Positions 37,317 to 48,414 of a stretch of 64,000 nt of DNA are shown in pieces (within the stretch, counting starts at the first letter, position 1; every line of letters starts with the position of its first letter). Source of the DNA: Diplocarpon mali (Eukaryota > Ascomycota > Leotiomycetes > Helotiales > Drepanopezizaceae); the NCBI GenBank assembly GCA_024741835.1, contig JAENRP010000015.1:1-64000 (forward strand), read 5' to 3'. Both the position numbers and the translations under genes were made by a program. The notes below the pieces were generated by a model. It was given only the letters and a program-made list of their open reading frames with translations. It did not search any database and had not been told where the DNA came from.

Positions 37317-38109
37317 TTCTCCTAATAGCAGAACTATTGACTATTATATAATTCCTACTGCTAAATAATCGACTAGGGAATTTGCTATATAGGAAAAGTC
37401 TTATAAGTTATCTACACTTATATCCTATCGCCTTAAAAACTCTTAATGGATCTTGCTAAACCTAGTATAGAGCGCAGCTTAACGAAAAGAATTAAATACT
37501 AAGGATAGAACAATTCTAAAGGAGTATATCTTTAATAAGACTACTTTATTCTCTATATTTATAAGATAAGGCACTTTTGTTAACCTGGATTCTGATAGAG
37601 AGCCTAGGAAGGGTGGTTTTCTTACTATTAGTAACAACTATATAGAAGTTGTTAGTAATGACACGCTTAAGAATAGAGCTGATTTGGAAGATTTCCTTAT
37701 TAACTCTATTAATATGAAAAAGCCTTAATTATCAAGATAGGGCGTGGTCTATAAATCTTCTGCGAGATTCCGAGCAATAATCGGAATGACGAAAGGTGGT
37801 CTGTTGTCAGAAGCCCTTATAGGCAGAAGATTATAAAACGATCTATTAGTAGTAATGACTATAAAAGATTTATTTACAAAAGACGTATCTCAGCTAATAG
37901 CATATCTAAAGAAGTACAAATAAGAACTTTTTAAAGATTTTATTAATACTTAGAAGCTAGTTCAATAACTAGAGCTACAATTGTATAGCGATAAGTCTTA
38001 GACAAAGACCAAAGATATAGAAGATAATATTAAGGCTAATAATATAATTGATAAGACGATTCTATTCGAGAAGTATAGCATTAAGAAACCCTATGCAAAG
38101 ACATTTGAT

Positions 38110-38136
38110 ATGACTCCTAGGCCCGGCCTGCAATTT
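38110..38136. repeat. Palindromic unit, I-13 (ORF B)
   Basis: ATGACTCCTAGGCCC / GGCCTGCAATTTAA, in frame MTPRPGLQF. Confidence 0.85.
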
Positions 38137-38221
38137 AATCTGGCAAAGGGCAAGGCTAAGGAAGTAGTATTTATAGAATCTCCTACCTCCCCTTCCTCTA
38201 TTACCGACAATTCCCTTAAGG

Positions 38222-38248
38222 ATAATAATAATAATAATAATAATAACG
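38222..38248 (+). repeat. (AAT)n microsatellite in ORF B
   Basis: An ATA/AAT run encoding Asn. Copy H has a longer, interrupted version at about 300-360, which explains part of the length difference between the two ORF B copies. Confidence 0.8.
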
Positions 38249-38525
38249 CTATTATATAAGTCTCTCTCCCTATTGGTAGAAGCTGCTAAAGCATACTAGC
38301 ATCTGCCCGAACTACTAAAGCTTTAGTTATACCGAGACCTATCTTGTCGGACACTAATAGCGATGCTATAAGAAGAAGTGGTCGTTCGGCAAAGAGAGTA
38401 TTATCTGGTGATAGTTCTCCCTATCCTTTAAAGAGAACTAAGGAAAACTAATACCTAGGTTGGTTCTATTTTAATTGTTTTTGCGATTCTATAGCTTATT
38501 TGTTTGTTTTGCTAGTTTCGTTTTC

Positions 38526-38601
38526 NNNNNNNNNNNNNNNNNNNNNNNNNNNNNNNNNNNNNNNNNNNNNNNNNNNNNNNNNNNNNNNNNNNNNNNNNNN
38601 N
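38526..38601. other. Assembly gap (76 N)
   Basis: This is a run of N just 3' of ORF B in copy I. In copy H the sequence at this point is a palindromic unit (6-33), so the gap begins exactly where a hairpin-forming repeat is expected. Its true length is unknown. Confidence 0.95.
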
Positions 38602-38769
38602 TTTCTTTTACCTTTGATAATAATATAGCCTTAGTTTAGGCCTTTTAATATATTAGTTTTCTCGCACTTAAGGTTTGCTAGTAATTGATATACTATTACC
38701 TTGACTTATATTATTTTATATTCTTTACTAATAGTAGTAGGAGCTACTACTTTTATTATTTAGGATATA

Positions 38770-39014
38770 TATAAAGACTTAAGATAGATAGGTCTTATAA
38801 CAAATACTATATAATCGGCGTAAGACGGTAGGAGGATAAAAGGGCCATCTTCTATATATAGAGATAGCGTATATCGCTATAGTACTAAATATACCCTATA
38901 CTTAGGACTTGTTCTTAACATCTTATCTAGGAGAGCCCGCTTATGGTGCTTCCTCCTTTTGTTTTTAGGTCTTCCCTTAGGCCTATTCTTGTGTTGTCTC
39001 CCCTCAGTTTTATA
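38770..39014 (+). repeat. 3' LTR of Gypsy copy I
   Basis: 245 bp, same orientation and length as 17187-17431. It is followed by GTAC (39015-39018), and copy H resumes at 39019. Confidence 0.92.
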
Positions 39015-39203
39015 GTACTTTATCAGCCTTGCTTTTATATATAGTTCGAATATTAGCTAGTACTATACTTCTCTACTTCTTTCCTTTTTTATCAAATCTT
39101 ATAAAGCGGTCCGAATTTTCCTTTTTAAAAACAAATAAAAGATTTTCTAAGTTATTAATTTAAAGTGTATAAATGGAAATGTTATTAGTAATTTTATTGT
39201 TTT

Positions 39204-39231
39204 TCACTTGCAGGTCTAGCCTATAAGTGGT
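39204..39231. repeat. Palindromic unit, H-11
   Basis: TTCACTTGCAGGTCTAG / CCTATAAGTGG. Counterpart of 21189-21216. Confidence 0.8.
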
Positions 39232-39363
39232 TTTTAGGTTTTTCAAAATGATTAGTAAACTATTGAAATTTGTAAAACAAACCCTCTTTTCTACCTTATT
39301 TTTCTTTTTTTTAATTGTTAATCTAATAAAATGCTAATTGTACTATTTTTCAAAATTCCAGAT

Positions 39364-39393
39364 TTAACTCCTAGTCTAGGACTGCGAGTCAAA
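39364..39393. repeat. Palindromic unit, H-12
   Basis: TTAACTCCTAGTCTAGG / ACTGCGAGTCAAA. Counterpart of 21026-21055. Confidence 0.85.
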
Positions 39394-39418
39394 TCGCTAT
39401 TATTCAAAATCGGCAAAC

Positions 39419-42290
39419 TTACCTTTCTTTTACTATAACTCCTTGCTAAATGCCTTCTTTTACTAGTATTAAGCCTAGCCCTTATGCTAGCTAATCGTTT
39501 CTTAAAACCTTATTCTAGAATTCGGCTATATCTTTTACAATAACCATTTGTCCTTCTAAAGATCGATCTATATTTTAAAGACTAGCTTTTATAAGACTAT
39601 CTTTAGAATAGTTAAATATTAGCTAAGATTTTAAAATAAAGGGCATTTTTAAAAGAATATTATTTAAAGAATTCTCTATTATTAGAAAGTTAGTATAATT
39701 AATAATTCCTCTAACTCTAACCTTTACGTTTTTCACCTATCTATTAAAATTGTATTTTAATTTAAAGATAGTTAAATAAATAAGGAGTCGATCGCTAACG
39801 ATTATCAATTGAGCTATTTCTACTACTTTTCTAATTATTATATTAACTTTTGAATTACAATCGATTAGAGCCTTTACTTTAACTGATTCTTTTATAGAAT
39901 AAATAATAATAGGGCTTTTTATTATAACTGCTAAACAATTTCAATTAATATTTTAAGATATTAAAGCTATTACTATAATATTATAATACCTTTAGGTTCC
40001 TTTGTCTTTTGCAATTTAGAGACATTTAATTAAAGCTAAGTGCTTTTTAAAGTTCTTTTATATTACAATTTCCATTTCCTTATTATTATTCAAATCTTTA
40101 AAGGCAACTAGGATATACTTTCTTAGCACTTTATTAAAGCGTTTAATTAAATTAAATAGGTCTTTAAATATGAGGTTAATTTGCTAAGCTATAATATTCT
40201 TTATAGCTTTCTCTATTATAGTTGAAATAGTATATTTGTTAACGAATTTCTCTTATTTTAATATCTGTCTCTTTCGCTTAAGGTCAAGGGTTCGCGTAAT
40301 AACTTCGACTTCTTAATCTTTAAGCTTAAAGCTATCTTCGTCTATTATATCTTTAATCAATTTATCTACTATATTAGCTTTATCCTTATCTATTGCGGTT
40401 CTAGATTATTAAGTGTCTTTTAGCGTTTAGACTTTATATTAAGATTCCTAAGTTGTATACATTGATTTCTAGACTTTAGCTAGTTTTATTAGTATTAAAG
40501 GAGTGGTAGATCTAGAAGGACGTTAAGTATTCTAAGGGTTTTTAAATACAGAAGTAGTATTAATATTAGTAGATACATTATTATTAACCTACTTTAAAAT
40601 AGAGATTCCTCTAACTTTAGTAGCAGTTTAGTTCAAAGTTTAATTAATAAGCACTCCCTTAGGTAGATTGCTAGCTGGACTTATATATATATAAGTTAGG
40701 ACCTTAGAGTTGATTTTAATAATACGCTTCCGTTCAGCCAAATCCTTATCCTATTTTGTACTATATGTTATTATTCGAATAGTCTATAACTATAAACGAT
40801 TCTAGTGTTTTTTAATAGGGATAGCGTCTGGCCTAGGATCTTTAATATAAAGTATCCTATACTTATTAATATATATGACCTTAGTATTAATAAAATAAAG
40901 GAAAAGAGGGCAATCGTTATAGTACTTATATAAAGCATAGTTAGGTTCTTTATTATTGCAAAAGTTGCAGGTTAGTCGTCTTCTACTGTTTCCTTAGTAC
41001 CCTATAGTATTAATATTAATAGAGTGCTAGTTAGGATCAATTCCTCCTTCTTCAGCTAGCTATTGCATTCTTATATTAGCTAATTGTTTTAAATAATAAG
41101 AAGTAGGAGTCTGGTAATAAGAACTACTAGGTTGGCTTATAATAGCCGAGTTTTATCTATTACTAAACTAAGGAATATGCTATTTTTCCTATAAGAGATT
41201 ATTAATCCTAGTTTTTAAACTTTAGATTCAGAGTTCTGTAAATTAGGTCTTAAGTTCCTTAATTCTAGGGTTAGATCTTACTCTTAGGTTAGGCCTGCAA
41301 GTGAAAGGTATAACTATTAGGTTCTTTTTTACCTCCTTTATAACTTCTAGCGCTTTCGAGTATTCTTAGACCAGACTCTTAAGGTCTTTAGTATAAAAGG
41401 AAGTAAGGGCTTTTTCCTATTCTATAGTATTAATAGTTCTTTTACTAAGATCTGATTTTAAAGTAAAGGCTAAGAATTCCTTAAATAAGGCAAAGGTTAT
41501 AAGGTCTTGCTTATTAATCTTAAAATGCTTAATAATCTTATTTTAAAGGCTAGTGGGTAATTTAAGTAAGAAAAGGCGGCCTCTTTCAACTTTGCTAAGT
41601 ATTTTCTAGCTAATTAAGGTATTTGATATATAAGTAAAAGTCTAATAGTAGTTCTTAAGTTCCTTAGGAGTATAAGTGACTAAAACAAATTCCTTTAAGA
41701 AAGCTAGGGTATTGCGAATCTGCTATCTGTCAAATTCTCGGAATTCAGACTTAAGAGCCTTAATAAGGAGTTCCTATAAACTATACGTTTTCTATTTAAG
41801 GAGGGATTTAATAATATCTTTGCTTATATAGTTATAGTAGTAAGGAAGTCGAGAAATTATATCCTTTTATATAATACTAAAATCGTAATAAGTTTCCTTA
41901 TATTACTTAAGGAAATTAGTAATATTAGCGCTTATAAAGTAAGGAGCGCTAGGAGAACTAAGAAGGGGAAAGTGACTAATAATAGCTTTAAATGCAGCTA
42001 TTATTATTTTATACTAACTATTTAAGTTAATAGAATCTATTAAAGGCAAAGGAGAAGCTTTAATATTACAAGATTAATTGCTAAAAGGAGTACTTCGAAA
42101 TTCAAAAGGGCTTAAAGAACGTTTAAAATCTAAGTCAATCTTAAAGTGATTAGGACGAGTTTAAAAAGATTTAGACAAAGGGTTAATAAAAAGTTTAAAA
42201 TTGTTATTATTATTAGTATTTTTAAGCGTTAATATTGAAAAAGTAGGTAGTAGTCTTAAGTTGTTTAAAGATGTCTTTTTATCCTCTTAC
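39419..42290 (-). pseudogene. Gypsy copy H Gag-protease
   Basis: Minus-strand counterpart of 18129-20999, ending at TAA 39419-39421 where copy I has TGA. The protease-like motif is near 39840-39870 and the Cys-rich stretch near 40930-40990. The start is approximate because no ATG can be fixed in either copy. Palindromic unit at 41278 (in Gag), with another just upstream at 42287. Many TAA/TAG interruptions; inactive. Confidence 0.72.
41278..41305. repeat. Palindromic unit, H-13 (Gag)
   Basis: TTACTCTTAGGTTAGG / CCTGCAAGTGAAA. Counterpart of 19110-19138. Confidence 0.8.
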
Positions 42291-42314
42291 TTATAGGCTA
42301 GGCCTAAGAGTAGA
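42287..42314. repeat. Palindromic unit, H-14 (start of gag)
   Basis: TTACTTATAGGCTAGG / CCTAAGAGTAGAA. Counterpart of 18101-18129. Confidence 0.8.
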
Positions 42315-42984
42315 ATTCCGGATTCTATTAAAAGTTTAATCTAAGTTTGCTAAGAGATTTTAAGTAGGTACTAAATAGCTAATAAGAGTATTGTAACTAA
42401 TTATAATAAGATAAGGTTTACTTAATTAAGGACTAATTTCTAAGATAAGGTTTATATTTAAGATTCTTTTTAGCCTTTAGGCCAATTCCTATTAGTCCTT
42501 AGAATAAAGGGGTCTTTAGAGACGATTTTAAGGCAATTCTTAAAGTTCTATCTAGCTAAGGCAGCTGAATTATTAGATTCGGATTTCTAAAGATTCTAAA
42601 GAGATACTTCTAATTAGAGTTTGCGCTTAGTATTACTTAAGTACTTAAAACTACTGCTATTAGAGATTGCTATTATAGGGTTTATCAAACTTTTCATATC
42701 GAAAAGCCGAAAATTCCGAGAATCTCAAAGTTAAAGAAGAAAATAGGGGTTTTTAAAGTAGAGCTAAAAAGGGAAAATCTAAGGTTATTAATAGTTATTA
42801 AACGAAAATCGATAGTTCTAAGTAATTAAGCGATTAAGGATAAGGGTTTTAAAGTTTAATTAAAATGCTATAAGTGTTTTAAAGACGTATTTCAAAGGCC
42901 GGTCTCTTATTTGCAAACTAAGAGATCGATAAGGTTGTATAAGGATAGAAATCTTAAGAAATCGGTCCCTACGTAGGTTACTAA

Positions 42985-43229
42985 TATAAAACTGAGGGGA
43001 GATAATATAAGAATAGGCCTAAGAGAAGACCTAAAAACAAAAGGAGGAAGCATTATAAGCAGGCTCTCTTAGATAAGATATTAGGAACAAGTCCTAAGTA
43101 TAGGGTATATTTAATACTATGGCGATATATGCTATTTCTATATATAGAAGATGGCCCTTTTATCCTCCTACTGTCCTGCGCCGATCATGTGATATATATT
43201 ATAAGACCTATCTATCTTAGGTCTTTATA
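42985..43229 (-). repeat. 5' LTR of Gypsy copy H
   Basis: 245 bp, reverse of the copy I LTRs (TATAAAACTGAGG ... GGTCTTTATA). The flanking 4 bp are ATAT (43230-43233); the matching duplication would lie left of the window. Confidence 0.9.
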
Positions 43230-46200
43230 ATATACCATTTTTAGTCTGCTTATAATAATTCGATAAAATAGGAGCTAAATATGATAATCTGCGCAATTTA
43301 CTTATAATTAGTAAGGAGAAACACTTAATTATCAGAAAACACAGGTACCTATAGCTTTTACTTAATATAATAAAGCAACTTCTAATAACTTTAAAGGGTA
43401 CGATTAATATATACTACTTAATAGAAATGGAGATCCGAAGGCTATATAAAAGATTCGGATATCCTTTAGTAAAGCGCCTTAAATACCTCTTAAACTAGGC
43501 CGGTTATAATATTAACTCTAGTATTATAGCAAGAGTAAGGGAAATATACTAATATTATTAACTCTACGCTAACGCCCCTTATAGATTCCGATTCAAGCTA
43601 TAAGATAATATCGACTTTAATTATATTATATATATCGATATTGCTTAATTTAGTAGAAGGAACGCCCTTTATATAGTTGATAAAGCGATAGGATTTAGAG
43701 CTATAAGGTTCTTATAAAAGGGAATAGGAGCATATTCGGCCGACGCAGTATTTCGAGCCCTTAAATTAGCTTAGCTAGATACGTATATTAGACCTCTTGA
43801 TTTTATAATATACGACTATAGCATTAACTTCAACTTAGCAGAGTTCAAAAGCTCTTTAAGATCTATAGGAATAACCCTTAAACTGGTTCCTATAAAGGCG
43901 CACTACTCTATCGGTAAGGTCGAACGGTATTATCGCCCTTTAAGATATGCCTTTAAGATAATAATAGCTGAATACCCTTAATTGAGCGATAATAAGAGGC
44001 TGCAAATAGCTATTAAAGCAGTTAATAATATAGTAGGGCCTAATAGAATGATTCTTACCTTGCTCGTTTTCGGGGTATATTTAAGGCTAATTAAACTAGA
44101 TCTACCAAATCTATTGGTAGAATAGAGGGTAGTAATAATTAAAAAGGCTATAAAGGAAGTAAGGAAGATCTACGCTATTCGCAAGGTTAATAACGCTTTA
44201 GGTATAAGAAATGGCCCTAGAACTACTTATATTTACAATTTAAGGTTGAAAGACCTAGTATTAGTATATTAGGAGAAGGGAGGATAGATAGGCCTATTTA
44301 AGTTCCTAGGCTTAGAGAACGAAACCTATATAGTTGATATCGGCAGCAGAATAAGGCACTTTAGATCGATAAGCGTACGTCTATTTAAAATCGATAATAA
44401 AGAAAACTGCCTAAAGGAAACTAGAGGAATTGAACCTAAGGATCGAACGACTATTAAAAGGGAGTAGAACGCAACTGATATTAATAAAGAAGTAGAGCCC
44501 TTTCGCTTAGCTGAGCCGCAACTTAATAGCTGTAAGCAATTGCTAAGAGTAGAAGTTCCCTTTGTTAAGCCTATTTCTAGCCTTCTTATAATCGATAATA
44601 ACTATAATACTAAGATATAGATATCCTTTAAAGTAGATAATAAGCTATATATGGCTAAATTAGAGGTATTCCTAATAGAGAAGGAGAATAGGGATTAGGA
44701 ACTATTGCAGAAGCTATAGGCAGAAGGCAAGATTATCACTCCTAAGCGCCCTTTTTAGCAATCTCGCCTAAAGGAGTACTAAGGGCTGATAAATAGAGGG
44801 GTATTTATATTAATAAATAAAAATGACCTTATTATAAAAGGTAAAAGGATCTTTAAATTGAGAATAGTTGATAAGATAAAGGGGAAGGAGATAGATCACC
44901 TATTTGAGAAATCACGCTTAATTGTATAGGCCTGGAATAATACTAGTAAGAAGGAGGAAGGTATAATCACTTAATCCTTAATTATTTAATAAGTAAGCCA
45001 ATGCCTTTTAATATCACTTTTGGTATCAATCTGGGAATACTTTAAGGAATAGGGCAAGGAGGGCATTCTTGGCCTATAGGATATTATATAAGCATATACT
45101 TAGGCAGCTTCGAAGCTACTATGCGATATATTTATATTTCTCTTATAAGATATCGCTAAGCTATTCCTTGCAAGTATAGTCTTTAAAGTGGTACTGCTGC
45201 TCTACGGCATTCCCGAATTAGGAAATCACTAGTTTAGTACTTATTATAAGTACTATTGTAGCAATCTTAGTATAGCTAATTCAACTTATAACCCCTGTCT
45301 ATTATTAACCTTAAGCACTTCTCCCTTTTTCGGTATAGTAGGAATACAAATAGACGACACTTTGATACTTAGAGAAGTAGACTTTTTAAAAAAGGAAGAG
45401 GATAAGATCAAAAGGGTAGGATTCCTTATAAAGCTAATATAGCACCTATTAAGCATCGAATTACTGGCTTTTAATAGGTATATTATTTCCTAGGAAGGGG
45501 ATATAGTATATATGCGATAAAAGGGCTAGGGCTAAAGGCTGGAACTAGTCGATACTTCTCAAGAGGGCTATAAGTAATAATACCTAAAGCAGAGAGCAAG
45601 AGGAGCTTATTTAGCTATAATCTGCCAGCTAGAAGCTTCCTTTGATTTATTAGCAGTAGCCTAATACTAGGATCCGATAGTTTAGGATATAGAGAATTTG
45701 AATAAGCGACTTAAATAGATCTGAAACAACCTTGAAAGAGGCCTAACCTACCTTGCTATCAATTTGTAAAACGCTAAACTATTTGCATTTATCAATAGAT
45801 CTTTTGCTAATAATAAGGATTTAAGCTCGCAGATCGGCTATATTATTGTATTAGCTACTAAAGAGGAAGGAGAATCGCAGTTTACTTTAAAAGGCAATAT
45901 TCTATACTATAGCTTAACGAAGTATAAGAGAGTGACGAGAGCTATACTAGCTTTTGAATTATATACTATAGTGGCGGGTATTAATATATTAGTTTCTATA
46001 GCTATAATAATCGATATAGTGACAGCTAAGCTAAGTCTACCCTGCCTCTTTATTGTTATATATATAGATTCCCTCTCCTTATATAAGTGTATTATTAAAT
46101 TAGGCACTATAAAGGAGAAGCGATTGATAATTAATATAATAGCTATTTAATAATCGTATAAGAATAGGGAGCTTATAGAGATATATTAGATCGATAGCGC

Positions 46201-46340
46201 TAGTAACCCTGCTAACGCTATAACAAAAGCTAATCCAAATTAGGCCCTTTAGCAATTAGTAGATATTAATTCAATAATTATTAAGAAGGAGGGATGGGTA
46301 CAAAGGCCTATTAAGGTATAATCAGACTTGAAAAGGTCTT
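43230..46340 (+). pseudogene. Copia-B Pol remnant: GAG-pre-integrase, integrase, RT, RNase H
   Basis: This is a second, unrelated Ty1/Copia family on the plus strand, truncated at 43230 by the H element. The GAG-pre-integrase motif (LYKRFGYP, for L-H-R-R-F-G-H-P) is near 43435-43465. The integrase core has D near 43637, D near 43812 (IIYDYS) and E near 43920 (GKVERYYRPLR). An integrase C-terminal region is near 44210-44380 (GPRTTYIYNL, NETYIVDIGSRIRHFRS). The RT start is near 44780-44970 (FEKSRLIVQAWN), with a catalytic D-D near 45352 (VGIQIDDTL). RNase H spans about 45830-46290, with conserved DSLSLYKC and SNPANAITKANPN. It has fewer stops than the C family but is still RIP-hit. No palindromic unit was found in it. 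Confidence 0.85.
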
Positions 46341-46619
46341 AGATTAATAATCTCTGATATTTTTAATTGTAAGCTATTAGCAATTTTTTTATTTATTTTT
46401 TTTATTTTTACTATAAGATATATTTATATACTTGCTATTACTACCTTCTTTTTATCTTTTCTTACTTATACTTGCTATTACTACCTTCTTTTATCTTTTC
46501 TTATTTACCTATGCGTACTTGCATTTTTTTTATTACTTAAGTAGTACTTAAGAAGGAGGTTATAGTAAAGAAGCAATTATTATATTACTAAAGATAACGA
46601 TCTATTAATAATTCTACCC
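46341..46619 (+). other. 3' flank of Copia-B
   Basis: T-rich, non-coding; it includes the tandem duplication at 46431-46508. No LTR could be matched to another sequence in the window. Confidence 0.4.
46431..46508. repeat. Two-copy tandem repeat, about 40 bp
   Basis: CTTGCTATTACTACCTTCTT and following bases occur at 46431-46470 and again at 46471-46508, differing by one T and a few substitutions. Confidence 0.85.
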
Positions 46620-47220
46620 TTAATAAGCACTTATCTTAAGCACTAGGATTTCTAAGGCATAGATCCCTAAACTCCTAAGGCCTAGAAGCCTTACTATCTA
46701 AAGTAGCAGCTAAGTTGGCCTGCTTCTCTTAAGCTCGCACTTAAGTAAGAGCGGCCGCGATCTCCTTTGGATTCGGCTTATTTAGATCACTAAGATCCAG
46801 ATCCCTACCCTTTAAAGAGCCCTTAAAAGGCACTTATCTACCCTTGCCTTTTTAGCAGTAGATATTATTAAAGGGAGCCTAAGAGCGGCCTCTAGCCGAG
46901 CTAAATAGCCCCTTTATATGCTAAAGGGAGCCGAGTACCTTAGTACCTTAAGTTTTAAAACGCTTAAGGGTAGCATTACCACCTTAGACAACGCGCAATA
47001 GATCCTGTAAATAGTTAGTTATTAATATTAGATAGATTCAAAGGCATATATAGCTTGCTAAGTATTCGTAAGGTCGATACTATAGTAGAGAGCATAAGCT
47101 TTATTTAGCTAGGTTAGCTAAAGGGCATCCTAAGTCTTTAGGACTATAGAGATTTATATCTAAGTCTCCTTAGATAGGATTTAGGCCGCCTTTTAAATCG
47201 CTTTAATATTGCTATTAACC
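46620..47220 (-). pseudogene. Unidentified coding remnant
   Basis: On the minus strand one frame reads well for roughly 150 residues if TAA/TAG are taken as former Gln/Trp codons. It includes KGKGR, GSLKGRDLDLSDLNKPNPKE and IAAALT-x-VRA-x-EKQANLA toward the C-terminal side. The composition suggests a nucleic-acid-binding Gag or LINE ORF1 protein, but no diagnostic motif was found. It may belong to a separate element. Confidence 0.3.
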
Positions 47221-48414
47221 TAAGTATCCTAAAGGATAATATACTTATCTTAAGCTTAGATAGGTATTTAAAATAGATATCTATTAAAGGTTATTAAAGT
47301 AAAAGGATATTAAAGGGCACTTACTAGGATATACTTTACCTATTGCGCAATATAGTAGTTATACTTCTTAGAAGTAAGAGTATTAAAGGCGTATATATGG
47401 CTGGTATTATTCTTATTAGCCTCCTTTCTTAATATCATATGTATATAACGTATATATAGTATTCGAAAGGCTTTAGGCAGATCTTTTAGGTTGCATTTAA
47501 GCACTATCTAAGTTAGTAATATATATATCAAAGGGGGTCGGCTAACTATTAGAGCACTTATTAATAATAATAATATTAGTAATAAGATAATATGAGATAA
47601 GATCTACTAAAGGGTTAATCAACTTAAAAGTAAGAAGGGGAATCGACCTACTTATAAGAAGTAGGAGTTAGAGTTAAGAGATTAAGGGAAGAGGGAAGCT
47701 TAATATATATACCTTTTTAAAGGCCCCTCTTTTCCCTTCTATAGATTATTATAATTTATAGTTATAGTAGATTACAACTTTAGATAACTCTTTAATAAAG
47801 AGTCTCGAACCTACTAAAATGCAACCGGATTATAATCGCATTACTATAAGGCTTAAATAAAGACTTTAGATTACTTCTATTACTTAGATACCTTTCCTTT
47901 CCCTCTTTACTATTTGCCTTTATCTTTACTATTCTACTTTCTATATACTATCCTTACTACCTATTATACCTGCCTTTGCTATTAAGCTATTTGTCTTTGC
48001 TATTTTATTCTTTATTGCCATTTGATTATTTGCTACCGATCTGCCTCCTTTATATACCTATTTTATATACTTCCTTATGCGAGTTAAAAAGGTCTTTTTA
48101 AAAGAGAGTACTGCTAGTATTAATACGCAGATTCCTATATAGGAGGCAATCTGCCCTTATTCTTAAGGTCATCCTATATAGCTATACCATATGCGATATA
48201 TGGGGTTTTGTATATATTCCAAATAGCTATTTAGCTAGAGGACCTTAGAAGGATATCTATATACAGCTAGGAGGGACTATAAGAGGGAGGACATTTATAG
48301 GTATAAAGGTACTATCTCAATTATATAAAGATAGACAGATATTATAATAGATTCCTTTTTATAATAAGTACTTAACTATATTCATATGAATATCGATTAC
48401 CAGTATAGAACCTA
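47221..48414. other. Unassigned AT-rich sequence
   Basis: No supported gene. Pyrimidine-rich stretches (47890-48060) and a tRNA-like box near 47798-47853 (rejected) are the only structures noticed. It ends at the truncation point of Copia C4. Confidence 0.4.

Larger units (their letters stand above)
34996..38451 (+). pseudogene. ORF B of Gypsy copy I
   Basis: Unknown function, 1151 codons. The start is ATA at 34996, probably a former ATG; the downstream residues (SKKAILKKNISVVALGSQS) are shared with copy H. The stop at 38449-38451 is TAA here and TGA in H. The frame is kept throughout with only RIP-type stops. Palindromic units lie near residues 296 (LTRRPSLQV), 355 (LTREPGLQI), 765 (LTSRPSLQV) and 1039 (MTPRPGLQF). 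Three of the four coincide with those of ORF A in the alignment. A polar segment with an Asn run and a basic tail (RRSGRSAKR, LKRTKEN) near residues 1075-1151 could be a nuclear-localisation region. No enzyme motif was recognised. It is a paralog of ORF A, longer by about 50 residues. Confidence 0.75.
17187..39014 (+). mobile_element. Giant Ty3/Gypsy-type LTR element, copy I, complete (contains Copia C2 and an assembly gap)
   Basis: This element is bounded by two direct 245-bp LTRs (17187-17431, 38770-39014) and flanked by the 4-bp duplication GTAC (17183-17186, 39015-39018). It is inserted in opposite orientation into the pol gene of copy H. The span is 21828 bp; after removing C2 and its duplication (6107 bp) about 15.7 kb remain, including 76 N. 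The order is LTR, gag-protease, pol (RT-RNase H-integrase), ORF A, ORF B, LTR. About 15.7 kb is long for a fungal Gypsy element, and the two extra frames account for the excess. All frames are RIP-damaged. Confidence 0.92.
39019..43229 (-). mobile_element. Gypsy copy H, proximal part (5' LTR, leader, gag-protease, pol start)
   Basis: Reverse counterpart of 17187-21400 of copy I. It completes copy H: its inner end at 39019 is continuous with 17182 once copy I and one GTAC are removed. The outer end is the 5' LTR at 42985-43229, beyond which a different Copia element begins. Confidence 0.9.

Noticed and set aside
45907..46107. 66-codon minus-strand frame
   Set aside because: It is antisense to the RNase H of Copia-B, which has recognisable motifs on the plus strand.
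47798..47853. tRNA-like sequence with a GGTTCGA box on the minus strand
   Set aside because: The T-stem does not pair and no acceptor stem could be found; at most it is a decayed tRNA-derived fragment.
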